A DNA stretch of 64,000 bases from Hippasteria phrygiana (taxonomy: Eukaryota > Echinodermata > Asteroidea > Valvatida > Goniasteridae): the NCBI GenBank assembly GCA_037893225.1, contig JAZGUH010000751.1, positions 310,001 through 374,000 of the forward strand, written 5' to 3'. The position numbers were made by a program, and so were the translations under genes. Shown in pieces: positions 12,201-27,200 of the stretch. Positions within the stretch are counted from its first letter, which is position 1. Each line of letters begins with the position of its first letter. Below the pieces are notes generated by a model that was not told the origin of the DNA, ran no database searches, and saw only the letters and a list, made by a program, of their open reading frames with translations.

Positions 12201-15200
12201 TCCACTCAATTTGTTGTGCCAGTTCCCACATGCAGGATATATGGAACTACCATTATAAAGTTGATGGTGCTGAAAAGGTTAAACCAGACTGTTTGGTAAA
12301 TAAACCATTCAAGGAAAGAATTTACTGACCAGGATTCGATACTTCTGCCGTCTGTTTATATTTGGTTGGACAAATAGGGAAGGGATTCTGGATGAGTATA
12401 CAAAATGTAGTTTGAACAGAGCTGAACAAAATCACTCTGATAAGTGCTGGTGCTATGCCAATCACAAATATTGGAAAAACTTCACAAATACTAACATAAT
12501 CTACATGAATGTTGAAATAATTTAAACATGAAATAATTTAAACATGAAATAATTTAAACATGAAATAATTTAAACATGAAATAATTTAAACATGAAATAA
12601 TTTAAACATGAAATAATTTAAACATGAAATAATTTAAACATGAAATAATTTAATCACGAAATAATTTAATCATGAAATAATTTAATCCTGAAATAATCTA
12701 CACGTAAACGAATACAGAAATAATCAAACAAAGATACTGACAAAGATACTGACAATTTGGGAGACCGCCAACATAGGGCAAGATAGCTCAGTTGGTAGAG
12801 CGCCGGTACAGTAACCCGGAGGTCGCAGGTTCGAATCCCGCTCCTGCCAGTTTCTTTGTTCACTTTGAAAATGTATTCAAATTTACCTAGTCAGTTTCCC
12901 TTGTGGATTGTTTGACGAATTAACAGAAATAATCTACACGAATTAACAGAAATAATCTACACGAATATTGAAATGATCTTTCACGAATAAAAGAAATATT
13001 GAAATCATCCTCGTGACTACACAGATTTTGAAATTATCTAGGTAAATATGAATCTAAATTGGCCATCAGTCAGCTGGTGGGTGGGTAGGTGGGTAGGTGT
13101 GTTGGTTTTTGCATTCAAAAGGGGACCTTTAACAATAGAGGACAATAGGGTCCTCGATTGAGAAAGGTCCCCATTTGAAACAGTGTACAAACCAATGAGG
13201 GTCCGTGCCAACAATAGGAACAATGAAAGGAACGATTTCCCAGTGTGCATGTATGTAAACTTTTTAACAACTGCATCTTGAAATTTCTCTGGTATGAATG
13301 GCTGGGGGGGGGGGATAATAGAAGGGAAAAAAATCAAAATCTCCTCCCCATTGTTTGGCCTCTTGACCATATAATTGGCCAGAAGGGGTCGGAGGTGGAG
13401 GAGAAATTTTCTTTAACGCTCCCTCTCTCGGTGCCAAATTGGAGCCAACTACCCTACCTATCAAAACCTATCGACTTTCAGGTTGAAACACACAAGCTGT
13501 TGGAGAGGAAGGGCTTAGGTTTTTGGATAGGTTATGATCGTTAGAAAAGTAGGAGGGTTAAAAGTGCCACTGCCCCCCTCACCTTGGTCAGGTAATACAC
13601 CGTCTGCTGAAACGCGTACATCACCACCTCCTTGAGCTCCACTAAGGCCTCGTCCTCTATCCCCGCTCCGCCTACCACAACCTCCTCCCCAACAACAATC
13701 CTGACTCCCCTGTTCTGCCCCTGGCCACCCACGGCCACGTAGTCGCCCATGTTGGTCTGTAGGAAGTTTAAGATCTCCAGGGCATTGGTCAGCAGGCAGA
13801 CGATGACCCTGAGATCCGGCAAGAGTGTCCCTATGGCTGTCTGGGCATCACTGGGTCTAGGAGAGGGGACAAATTCAATATTATCAGAAAAGAGACCGGT
13901 TCCTATCCAAAATATGAAGAAGAAAAATCAGCAGTTAACACGGATTTAATAGTGTAGATTTGTAAAGCGCACATATCCACCAGGATCATAGTGCTAAAGG
14001 CCCTACATTATTACCCCTGCTCATCAGGCCAATTAATCAGGCCTGAAACCTTCTCAGCTCCCCGAGGAGTATACAGATTTGGGCTTTTGTGTGCTAGTGC
14101 TGTAATAATTTCCCATTTATAGAATTTTAATGCCGGTTTCACTCTCATTAATAAGTTTGAATCAAGGAGAAATTTATTGATTTTCTTTAACACATGAGCG
14201 TTTTGGCAAATCAGTTGGTAACGTGTCAATGCATTATGGATACATCAATTAAAAAAAGCCTAATTAAAATACACTTGAAGACATTCCTCTGGGTGTATGC
14301 TAATGTGTACTGTACTTGGTACCGGTCTCCATATCTCAAGTCAGAATGATAATGGAGGGACTGAGAACCAGTCTACATAGAATATGACATCCAATCGTTG
14401 AGCTATATTAAATCAGTATCATGACTAGTCGGTGGATGTGGGTGACTTTTTGTCCATGTACACTAAAAAAAAATCATATATAATTTTTTAAAAGTCTTAC
14501 TTTTCTGGTTGATTTCTGGCAATCGCTTTGGTCTTGTCCTAAAATTGAAGGAGAAAGGGGAGAAAATGTTCAGCAATTTGAGTAAATACAAATGTAATTG
14601 CTAAAAGTGGTGACATTCTTAATAGGTGGGATACTCGTCTGATTTTACCTTCACAACAGAAAATTAAGAATCACACCAGTGAATTAAATTTTGAAAGGAA
14701 TTAGAAACATTAATTAGGGGAGTTCGTGTTATGACATCAGATTTGTTTGCTGCCAGTGCCCGCAGCGACGACTTTTAGACAAATGGCACCAGCGGGCTAG
14801 AGGAGACTTGATTAATAATAGCTCTTAAAGTCACCTTTTTATTACTTTTGTACTTATTGGCAGAAATAATTGGCTGTTTAATTTTACAATATGCAATCTA
14901 CATAAAACTACAAAATGACGCCGACTTCTCTCAGCAATCAACATCCTCTATAAAATGGTCAGAGAGAGATGCATTTCAGCAGAGAAGTGATTAAGGAAGA
15001 GCCTGTAAGACAGCAAAACACTGTTTGTAACCAAATCGACATCCTTGACATACATGCAGCCCTCAGCCTCGTGAATAATTCATGAGTGCCTCTTGAATTA
15101 TTCAATTATTAATCCGTCCACCTGTTGGGACATTTTACTGGTCGGTGATTAGTCAAAGGATATCTCGGACCATGTACCGGGGTACATTGGGGCGGTAGGG

Positions 15201-18200
15201 AAAGTGATCCTGGATGTGCCTGAAACTAACTTGTGTTGACGATTTTTGATAAAATTCTCGCAAATTTGTCCTAAAGTTTTTTTTCCACCATGCATTGACT
15301 TTAATCGATAAATGTTGGCACAAGTGATCAGCAGACCAACTGATACTTCACAAACACATCTCACAATAATGTGAAAAAAGCATTAATTATCAGTAATGGA
15401 TTTTAACAATTTCAAATTTGTTTTAGGTTTCGATTAGAACAGAAATGTTTTACACCTGAATGCTGCAAAGTAGGTTTGGAAAACACAGACAGAGTTGACT
15501 CGGACTGCGAGCAGGAATCACGATTCCATTCAGAATCAACTTTGAAATGTATCAGGTACAAAACGGCGCATTAAATCTGAGCTGCATGGATGAAACAGCT
15601 AGCTCTGTGAAGTGCTGCGTGTGGTCTCTTCAAGAAAATGAGACTAAAAAACGCATATTCAGACAAAACTTACCCATGCCAATGTTTGAAACAGTGTTGC
15701 CACTTTCATCATCAGTTGTTTTGTCCTCTCTTGGTCAAAATTATACGCCGAGTGCTCTATGCACATGCACAAGAGGTACGACAGAGATGACAGCATGGAC
15801 CCGTCCCCTTCGTCATCACCGAGGAATGCTGGGAGTAGTGATGCAATCTCCTTTAGCAACTTGTCTTCACTTCTCATCGGGTAGGACAACTTGAGTCTGC
15901 GACTGTCAGCTGTGAACTCCTGAGCCTTTGCCGCTATGCGAGGACTCGCGTACTCCAGGGGAGGCTTCATCTCCCGACTGGAGAAGTCGGATTGGTTGGA
16001 GGGAGATAGAAGTCTCATCAACGATGACTCTACAGTTGGTCGGGCAAGAGGATTTTTCAACAGAAACAGGTAATGGCCGCCAATTCCAATTATGTCCTCT
16101 GGGTTCAATTTGGTTCTTTGAGAGATGAGGATACCGTTTAGGAGGACTTTGGATTCTCCTACTGGTTCGGCAAAAATATCCCACAGATGTATGTGTTTTT
16201 TGTTGTCGTCGCTGGACTTGCCCAGCATCAGAATTCTACAGTGTTCCTGATTAATGTCTGTGGAGTGTAGTTTAATATCTGCCCTTGTGTTGGTGCCTGG
16301 CGAGCAACCGATGAGGCAGACAGTGTCATCCAGGAGGTATAGCAACTGATCTGATTCTGGGTTGTCACCGTGGAGGGTCAACAGATAAGGAAAGTCCGGT
16401 GGGGGGAGAAGGCTGTGGGCAAGTAGCTGCGCATCACTGCTCTCTGTCTCTGACAGACTCCCAGAGAGTTGTCTCTGTGGCTCCTTTGCAATGGCTTCTT
16501 GTTCGGACGATGAGCACAACACCTTGGATATTGCATCTCCGACCTCCTGGAGGCTTGCCAGAGATGCGTCTGTCATTGCACGATGAGCTCTTGGCATCTG
16601 CAGCCGTTTGGCGTTCAAGTTGATGCCCTGTGTTATCGTGTCCACATCCGGGGCTGAGATGTCGGCGCGGCGTCTGATTTCAAATCTCCTTGCAAAACCC
16701 ACTTCCGGTTTCCAGTACGACTTGATAGCCAGTGGTCTCTCGTCATCTCCCAGGACCCGCATGAACTCACTCACCCATTCCTGTTTCTCCTCATGGTCTT
16801 CAGAGATTCCCAAAATCCTGGAAACCTTCTCTGGGTTTGTCTTATAGTTCCCGATGACATCACACAGGACGTACTCCCCAAAGGTGTCAACAGGCAGCGA
16901 GTAACGTTCCAGTACCACCTTGATGAGAGCAACTGCCGATGACTGCTCCGAGGCCAAGACGCTCTTGTAGGTTGCATTTGGGCAGATCTTATCGCCAAAG
17001 ATTTTCAGCAACCCTGGAGAGGAATCCTCCGCAGAGACTTCTGTAGCCAGCTTTGAGGACTCTTCTTTCTTGTGGAAGGTGAAACCCCGCTCAAACACGT
17101 TGGACAGAGATTTGGCCCGAGACCTCTTCTTAGGGCTCATCAGCCCTTTAGATGACACTCTTCCTGTATTTCCCCTGTCCTTTTTGACGAAATTCCTGAA
17201 AGTTCCTTCACTGGACTGAAACTTCCTGATGAAGTTTGGCATTTCGGTCTTGAGCACAAGACCGGGCATACCACCGTTACCAAGGTTGCCCACGCTTTGG
17301 GACCTCTTGGTGAAACCAACTGACAGATGACTGCTGCTGCAGTTGGTGCTGCCGCTGTTGCCGAGGCTGGCAGAGTCGGCTAAGCTCAGCTTCTTGTTGG
17401 CCTTTGGGGAGGGTGTCCGAGGCTTTGCTTTTTCTGCCGGTCTTGCATAATACGGCATGGCCAACTCCCCCCTCTCCACACCGAAGAATTGCGAAAGGGA
17501 TTTGTGCTGGCTTGCCGCATCGTTAGCATTGTTTGAAACAGGTTGGGGGCTCAGTAGATTGTCAGGGGGAGAAGGCTCCATTCTCAGGATAAATCGCAGG
17601 TTGTGTTTACTACTGACGGCGATGTCTAGAGGGCACTTGTCACCTGCCAGATGGATCTCATCTGAAACAGAAAAATTAACCAAAATGAAAATTCAACACG
17701 GCATGATTTAAATGGTAAATGTGAGGATTTAAGGAGAAGGTTCGAGGACATAAAGCCACCCTCACATTTTCAAATGTTAAGTGCATTTTGTTTGCACAAC
17801 TTTAGACCGTTTTCACGGATGTCATATTTTCCCTATGAACCTCTTCTACCCGCCGCGTCATCTTTGGTGTCAAGTGATAGATACACCTTGGCCTGGGTTT
17901 ACATTGATGGTTACATTGTGCAACGAGCATTTGTGGTGAAGAAATTTCAAGAGACAAGAAGCTATTCAGCTACTTTTGGTTACATTTAAGAGAAGAGGGA
18001 TCCTCCAATATTTACAAATCACCCAGACTCTGTTTTTAATACAATAAACACTACATGATATTTGTACCCTTTAACCCCTTGAGTACGGTTATTTACAGTG
18101 AGGCACCGGGGTGTCGGGCTTGGCTTTTGCAGCCAAGCGAAACGGACACAATAATCCAACAATGGATTGAAACTGCAGAAAATGGCATGTAAAGACGTCA

Positions 18201-21200
18201 TCCGGCCTGGTGGCATTTATTTTTGCGGCTATTGCCGTCATCCGGCTTCAAAGGGTTAATGACAGTAGCCATTTTTAATGCCATGAATTTGCAGTATGCA
18301 GAATTTTAAATTTTAAATTCAAACACGCAACAGACGGGCACATCAAAGTATTCCGAAATGATTCAAAGTCCACAATTGTTAATCAACCGCCGCAACTAAA
18401 TTGTGTTATCTTGGATGCACCAGCTGTCAAAGTGTCCACATAAAAACAAAAATATCAGATGTCCACTGATGAGTTATGACTGAGCAATATTGACTTGGTG
18501 TAAGACAGAAGGCATAAAAGGGAAAAAATCACACGTTCAACAAATACTCTATGCAACATTTGAATCTAAAGTCACAAAAAATGACTGAACAAATGATTAA
18601 AGGCATATTGTCCAATACTCTTTTCGAGGTTCATCAGGAAAAAAAAAATATATATATTTTTTTTAATTGCTATTTTCCTGGCAAAACAAAAGTTATTCAC
18701 TTTCTAATAAGACATGGAATGAAAAAATTCACCGGAGTTTAGTAATTGAATAATTATGTTACAAATATCGAAATATATCAATAACTATATAGGGCACATT
18801 TCTTTGTATGCATTAGATGCCCAAATAGCAAAAAAAAGTAGGTTTTTGTCATTAAATTAAAACATGCGAGAATGTAAAAATACTGAGGAAAAAAAAAATA
18901 GCACGGACAGCATTTATTTAACAAAATGAAAGATTGTGGTACAATTTTCATCTATTAAACATGACCGGATCCTATATGGACCCTTGTGACATACTGACAT
19001 GGCCGGCATGCACACTGCAGGATTTTGTTTTTCAAAGCCGTTTTTCTCAAAGTGTGTTCTTTGCGCATTTGCTAGAACACGTATTTTGAGAAAAAGTTAC
19101 AAGGATAAATTTGGAAAGCCCATTAATTCCTCCTTATGCTGTAAAGTTTGATTCAATTTGATTCAATTCGATGCCACCGTTTCATCATAACCCGCGGGTT
19201 GAATTGTGCAGTGGTTACATCAAACTATTTTAGCCCCATATGCACCCACCATCTTTTGTTGACTTTCCCAACCCCTAATCCCTCTTCAAAGAAATCACAA
19301 TTCCTTAAAAATGATAAAGAATGCTGCAGAAAGTTGGAATTATGCCAAAGCCCTTCCAACCTTCTGCATAACAAGCCTTTGAAAAAATGACCCCATTGAA
19401 TTACACACACAATCCCAATGTAAACAACCATCCTCTCAGCACCCAGTACAGAATTTGAAATTCTTCACTTAAAGGCAGTGTACATGATTGGTCATTGTTG
19501 TAATTTTCAGAAATGGGCGGATTTGGGGGTTAGTATTTTATAGGAAATATCGTTCCACTGACCTTTTGCGTTGTTGGATGTTGAAAAACACGAGAGATAA
19601 ACGGCGCTCGTTTTCAACCGTCGGGCGGATGATAGCCTTTAGTCAAGGCGCGCGTGGCTATGGGCACGTGACGCGCCCCGGATATGCCATGGCGCCATCA
19701 TGTCCGGGGCGCGCCACTCGTCCCGGGTAGCCACACGCGCCTTGACTAACGGCTAAATATACATTTCCACTTTTCTTTACAACGACAGCACACCTGGTGC
19801 CATCATTTCACAGGATGATTGAGACTACTATTAACTTACAGTCTAGTAAGGTATTTCGTAATAATTCAGTAAAAAATAAAATTGGAGGATTACCAATAAG
19901 TGGAACAGGCCCTTGGTCTCGCACAAGCCTTTGGCTTCTACCGAGGACCTGCCATGCTTTTTGGTTATAACACATAAATAAATGTGTAAGTTCTTGTTAA
20001 TTCTACGAAGGTATAAGTATAATTGTTGTAATATACATATATAGGCCCTACTATAAATGAATGTATTGTATCCGTGAAGCATGGAAATAAATATATCAAA
20101 TATCAAATAATCGTGTACACTACATTTAATGCACTTTGATTCCAATCCACATGATATCATCAATTTATTGATCTTAATTTAATCTTTTTGTTAACCAGCC
20201 TTCTCATCTTAAGTATTTGATTGTCACGTTCAGGCTCACAAATTAATATTATTAGCTGGGTAAAGAATGTGGAGTTCTTTGATGGGGTAATTAATTTAAC
20301 ACATGCTGGTATAGTCACAATCCTAAATATGGAATTCATTTCATTTAGCTCTTCACATCTGCCGATCTTTTTTGTGCTTTCATATTTAATGTGAAGATGG
20401 AATTTTTGCGTCGGGGATGATGATTTACTTTCATATTTACACGAAGAATTCAATTCCATTAGAATTCAATTCTAATCTGCCAATATAATACTGGTATCTG
20501 GACAACTGTCATCTTAAAAATTTTGGCAGACAATTCAAGCAGCAAAGAGCAGGTTTGCATCCATAAATGAGTTATGATTGATAATGGAAACAAGCTTTTA
20601 ATAAGTCTGCTTTTTGGCTTCAGAAAGGGAAACTGATAACTACTTGAAGTTTGAAAGTGAATTACGCTGCTGCAAACTGCTAATTGACCTGACATGTACA
20701 AATCAACTAAATTAGCTGGCCTACTGTTTCGGACTTTAGCAAGTTCTTTCTCAAACGCAAAAGCAAAAAGACAACAGCTGGACTTGTCTAGTCCACTATT
20801 CCGAGAACCAACCTGCTGAGGTTGTTTCTGAGAAAGAACTCGCTTAAGTTCAATAGACCAACTATACTTGTTGATGGATACTTAACTACGTTGTAGAACA
20901 TTGGTGATTTCTTGAGGCTCGTTTTCTCTCCTGATTTAAGTTATTTTTTTTAACTTTAAAATTGCTTCAAAAAATCAAAATAATTTTATGAGGGACATAG
21001 AAAGATGCTCTTTCCAGCCATGTAGTTAACTCAAAATATACATTTTACAATTTTTATAGAAACTTACCTTGTCAGTGGGAGTTATACATTTACTTCAATT
21101 CTATCAATATGTGAAACATTACGGCAATGCATTATGGTACTTGTTCTTAATTATAGGTTGCAATATCACTCGGACACAAAACAAGGTCCATGTCAAAATT

Positions 21201-24200
21201 GGGGACAGAGCCGCACATGAATTGCTGGAAGGGAGAAACACAGCTTTGAACATTTAAACATTGATAGTAAATTTTCAATTATGTTTGGGGGGGGGGGGGG
21301 GGTGTTTCTAAGCTGGAAATTCTCAGGCAGCTCACAAGAGCACGTTCGCACAAGAACTACAAATAACTTACACTGAACCTTGTCTACTTGATGATACCTT
21401 GACTTGTCTAGTCAACCTGTTCGGAACCAGCTTGCCAAGGTTGTTGCATCACTGGTTATCAATAGCCGTGAGTATAAAAAATGTACAGCAGGGAACCAGG
21501 ACCTTCAAGGTTCGTGTTGATTTTTTACCAAGTTTAAGAGATTGCTCGCACTTAAATAGTTCACAGGCACAAGGTCTGCCACAATACTACCGCTGGTAAA
21601 CCAACGGCGGTTGATCGAACTTGCTCTTGGATTCCCATGCTGGAAGTGCCCTAGCCAAAGCCGGCTTCCAGCAGTCAAATTATATTTGTGAGGTAAAAAA
21701 ATACCACAGGACGTAGGGACCAACACGTCCTGTTTGTACAATGCAGATCCCCAAACCGGTTCTTTTATCAGACCATCTCGTGGTGTGGTGTATTTTTCTT
21801 TAGACAGCGTATCCTGAGCTAATTTCCTTTCTGTGCGTCCAAACACATCAGAAACATTCCGCTTATTCCATTTTATTTTCCCTTTTGCAAACCTGGTTCT
21901 GGTCTTTGTGGGTGGAAGTGAAGATCAATAAACAAAATAATAAATAACATAAAAAATAGAAAAAGGATGACTGTTCTGTAAACAGAAACAAGGGATTTTG
22001 TTCATGTCATGTCATGTCATCTTCCTGCAAGTCATGTTGTGCTGGCTTGGGAATAAATCAGGCTGAAAGTGGAACATGCAGGAATATGCAAGTTTGTCTG
22101 GGCATTTACTTTTCAAGTACAAATACTTGTGCACCAAACTTTCTCACTTATGACAATGTCAATGAAAACAGATTTAAGTCACGAGCCTTAAAATATGCCT
22201 AAAAACTGCAGATTATCCAAACTAAAGAACTATTGGCTCTATTGACCAATCATCATTTGAAAGTCAACCTCGTCTGACTTATTAATGGTATACCAAGAAC
22301 AGGGCTGTGCAGCCAAGCGTAATGCAAACAATATAGGCACCACACTATCCATTGCACTTAGAGCCCCCTCTTCTTTCGTGTGAATGAAAGCTTTGTTTGA
22401 AAAAGCTCCATCTATTCATTACGCTCCCGTTCAAGAACAATACAGTTGAAACATGAATGGATCGAGTATGCACAGGAATGTGCCTACAAAGACAACCAGC
22501 CAGGTGGTCTTTTTCAAACCGCGGCTGCGGCTACGGCCATCGTCTGTATTCAAGAGGTTGATGATTGCCTAATGTTTATATGTGAGGCTTCGGAATGCTT
22601 TTTAAATACCACTAGAGTGAAACAACCTGAGAAATATATCTTAGATGTTTGGAGTGATATGGCCGATTTCTCAATTTTGAAGTTGGATAACAACCTCAAG
22701 GTGCAAGTGCTGTATTTATAAGTTTGGATGAAGTCAGTCGTTGGTTTCCACTGTGCACCAACAGTATAGTAGATTCAGCTTTATACCCTCTGTACCATTT
22801 CTGTGGAGGTAGGAGCTCCCATGTATGAGGGACAACAAAAATCAACAAATCACTGAGTCAGGAAATCCTCTTACTGAAGACCGCTGAGGTTTAGTATAAT
22901 GACCTGTGTGGGATGAAACGTGTACAGACAAATCCTACTGTGATGGGCTTATCAAATACTATTGATTGTTACTGTCGTGATGTTCTCCATTTTATACAAT
23001 CCGGGTCGTCCAAAAATATAGAGGAACTGGCAAGTCCGGTTGAATCTGGTATAGGGTGTGATTTACTGTTCTTACAGAAAAAATAAAATCACACTAGGAA
23101 ATTTGGAACATGCACAGTTCAAAAGATATGGCACTGAATATCTTGAGAGAAAAGAGTTTTTTGTTGAAATGCATCTTTTTTGATCCGTTCATCTTCTCCC
23201 AAACTGAACCAAACTACAAATGCCATTTGGATACCAAAATTGCACAGCATCCAACGACTATTAATTATATAACCTGACAGCTGAAGAAATACTGCTATAC
23301 AGATAGTGGGGAAAGGATGCATCAAAACAAACTGCCTGCATTCAGTTCGTGAGTACACCAGTCTCCGTTCAATTTGTGGAGACTGTACTCGTCCTGAGTG
23401 GCAACGCTCGATATCACATCAAACAAACAAATCAAATTATGGTGCGAATGCAAGGTTTCAAATTTCAGACTACTTGAAAAAAAGTAAGCCAAAGTCCAAG
23501 AAGTCTGTGTGCGGCGCTGTGCACGGCGCTGTGCACGGCCTGTTGTTCTACAATTTACACTCCGGTGGAGCCGGAGTATTGAAATATATGAGATCTCGGC
23601 AAGAAATACTGTTGGAATGACTCTTGCAAATCAGTATTTGTGGCGTTTGGCTGTATTGGCCCCTATCAGAAGTTGCCTGCTATATTTTGCCTTTTTTGAA
23701 AATATAAATTTTCGGCAAAAATAATTAATCCCGGCGCGAACTGGTTAAAGGGCTTCATTTCAAAATATCCAGCAGAACGGAACAAAAATTTAATTTCCCG
23801 ATGGTCCACACGAACTTATGTTTTTACCCTCCAACCATAACATGTTGTCTGCACATTTGGTCAGATTGTCAAAATCTATGGCGTCGGTTATACTTGTATT
23901 TCTCTATAATGTGGATCATTTAACTCTTCTTTCTCCCGACATTTTCAATTTGATTCGGCGACGTTAAAGTGTAAAATTTCAGGTAATCTGGTCCATGTTT
24001 TGACAAATTGAACGGAAACCCCTATATTTCTGAATTAACACCCTACACAGGGTACGAATCCAGGAATTTTCGCTTCACTGGTTAAAATTAACATCCATTT
24101 TTATCCTTGGCTGAGGGCCCCTCGCAACCATGCCAATTACAGTAGTATCACTGCCGAATTATTTGCCCTTTATCAGTTAGTTGCCCGCTAATTAATAAAA

Positions 24201-27200
24201 ACTGATAAGGTAATCTCTGCTCACAGAGGGCGGATCTGGGGGAGGGGGGGGGGGGGGTTGTGGGGGTTACAACCCCCCTCGGGCTGCTGAGTAAAGTTGT
24301 GATAAGCAATGCTAAACCACAGTGGGTATACCGCTGGTCCATACACTGTACTGGTATAGGCGGGTACAACCCCTCCCTAAATGAAAGGCTAGATCTGCCC
24401 CTGCAACTATCCTACCATTATTGTCAACAGGTTAATTTGTCACATACAAATAAAATAATAAAAATGATAGAGTAACCCGAACGATCCCAAATCCTCCAAT
24501 TTTAATATGATTTTGCATGCACCCTAGGTGGCTAAGGATTGATAATTAATTGTAATTCGGGCGTGACAGTTAAATACTCAACAGGGAGGGCACATGTACA
24601 CATTGCAGTGGATTCTTGAGCAATGTCCACATACATATGTCCACATCTGGAGTACAGAATTCAAATCTATTTGCTTCCTGCCCCTTCCATATATGTTATG
24701 TAGACCTTGCTATCAAATGTCATATAATTAAATAACAAATTGTTCCTTCCTCCATGGTTCAAGTTAATTACTGTAATGTGCAGTGTATAGTCAATTTGAC
24801 CTTCTCTTCAAAGCAAAATAAATTCCTAACCAGGTATTAAGTGGCAACAGTGCCTGAATGTAATGGTTACTTTATTAACCCTTCAAAAATAAATTTACTA
24901 CCAGCATTTTGTTTCCCTCTGATTTTAGACACTGTACATGCAAGTTGTACTACTGTTCATGTGAAGTACTCTCACACAATGCTATTCATAGACACACACA
25001 CACACACCCACCAGTGTCCATTATATTTTGTATAAAAATGTTCATGAAATTTCTATGCAGAGAAATTCATCACTTTAGACCCGTTTTAGTCTCAATCTTG
25101 AAACGGACCTCAGTAAGTGTTGTTCAAGAATGGAAAATTGCGGGGGGGGGGGGGGGGGGGGGGGGGGGGGCGGGGGGACCTTAATCTATTTCATTTAGGA
25201 AGGTGACCAATAAGAAAAACACATTTTTTTTAAACTGAATTTGTTTGGGACACTTTTGCGAGATTCTCCAAAGCTTTACTTTTAAACGATTTCATGGACA
25301 TAAACATGACTACAATTTTGGGGGCGTTATATCCCTTTCTCTCAGCCAAAGTTATACTGTGTTTAATCAATGTACTGTCTGCGCACAATCTTCCACGTAC
25401 AAAAAACTCTTATTAAGAACTCCCATTGATCAACAACCAAATCACAACAGAATTGACCCAATGACAGGTCATTAAACATCTAATATCCACCCCCAAAAAA
25501 AAAAAAACAGACGAAAAAAATAATAACAGTGATCTACTTTGCTTTGCAAACACTTCACGTCTTACATAAATTTGACAAAATTATATGCAAGGGTAGTTCA
25601 ATAAATGGGGCAAAACGACATTAAGGGGACTGTTAGCTATTAAAGCAGATTACTTTTTTGTTAAAAAATCTTTTGACAATGTATTATCACCAATATATTG
25701 TCTTCAGAATTTACAAGAAAAAAATGTCCGCAAATCCGCTGTTGCCATGGTAATGGTGGCCATATTGGATTTCAGTACAATTACATAAACAAGTTTTATG
25801 GGAAAAGTAAAACATCTTTTTTTACATATAATCAACCGTAATTTAAAGTTTAAAACATTATCTACATGTAAGTTAGTACAGAGCCCCTTTTCACAAAATC
25901 TATACTAGCACCCTATGACGTAACCTAAAAAGAAATTCGCAAAAATCTGCAATTTGCTTAGCTAACATTCCCCTTAAACAAAAATCACAAACAATACTGA
26001 CATGCAAACTTACTTGTTGCAGATTGCAATTACTGCGTCACCGAGTTTCACAACTGTCCCGCGAAAAAGCAAACCATTTACGATGTGTGGGCAATCTCTT
26101 GGCAAAAAGAAATTTTTATTCACCAATGATTTCCCCTGTAGCTGGCTGTCTTCAAGGCTACACAATGACAGCTTGGCATATAGCCTGTACTATGTTTCTT
26201 TGCTAACTGTGTTCAATGCAGACAATCAATAATTATCCAACGACAATGAGATGGACAGATATATACACACAAACTTTGGCCTCTTCCTGTTGTGGCAACA
26301 GAGGGCAGACTTCTATTTCTTGTACGCTGAGTGAAGTCTCCTCTGTATCCTCATGCCATCCACACTGTACACAAACAACACACAGAGCACAGCCAACAAG
26401 GCAGGGGTAGAGTTTCCGACAGTGACACTACTGGTTTGACAATGAGTTTATTATTTTTTTCTAACACGTTGAGCCTGTTTTATCGATACTATCATGGAAG
26501 GTGTTCCAGTGGCCTTTCATCATTAGCCAGAGATGTATTCGAGTCCATCACAAGTCCCTGCAAGTCTCTGCAAGTCCATCACAAGTCCTCCAGTCCTATA
26601 ATCCCAATCACAAGCTATTCAAATGAGCTTTGACAAAGGCATTCCTTTGTCGTTGTTCATCCAGTTACTTGCGACCGGCTTTATGAAAGGACTTCCGACT
26701 GGACTTGCGAAAGAACTTGTGAAAGGACTTGCAGGGACTCGACTACAACTCTGTCACTAGCTCCCCGTCCAAACTTTCAGGCACTCTACTCGCCTGGCCG
26801 TCTCATCACACCCAACCATGAGATACTCTTCAAGTTTTTTTGTTCCCTCATACTGCCCTCTCTTTGGAACTCCTTGCCTGTAACCTGCTTCCCTACCACC
26901 TATAATCTTTCACAATTAAATTAAAATGAAATGTGAATCGATACCTTCATCCCTGTGATTTCTGTCTTTTCTTTTCTTTGCAGTCCCACACCTTAAGTGG
27001 GCTTTTTGGCCTTGTGGTGGGCGATACCGGGCCAAAACAGACCTGGCCACTGCACCAGTGCAATTTGACAACCGTATTACCATCTCAATGACATGCATGC
27101 ATTAGAACACATAGTCGTACACTCCCTTTACTTCAGAGGACAATGCTTTGTGTTTCCTATTGTTCCTTTAATATAACCCAACCCCACAGACTAAGCACGT

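Noticed and set aside
12776..12848. Functional tRNA gene
   Set aside because: A and B boxes are good, but the anticodon arm is imperfect, the copy is part of a dispersed family with a common non-tRNA tail, and several copies differ in the anticodon loop. A SINE explains it better.
15547..15894. Plus-strand open frames opposite the large RADIL-like exon (also 16399-17711)
   Set aside because: They are antisense shadows of a long coding exon with no domain of their own.
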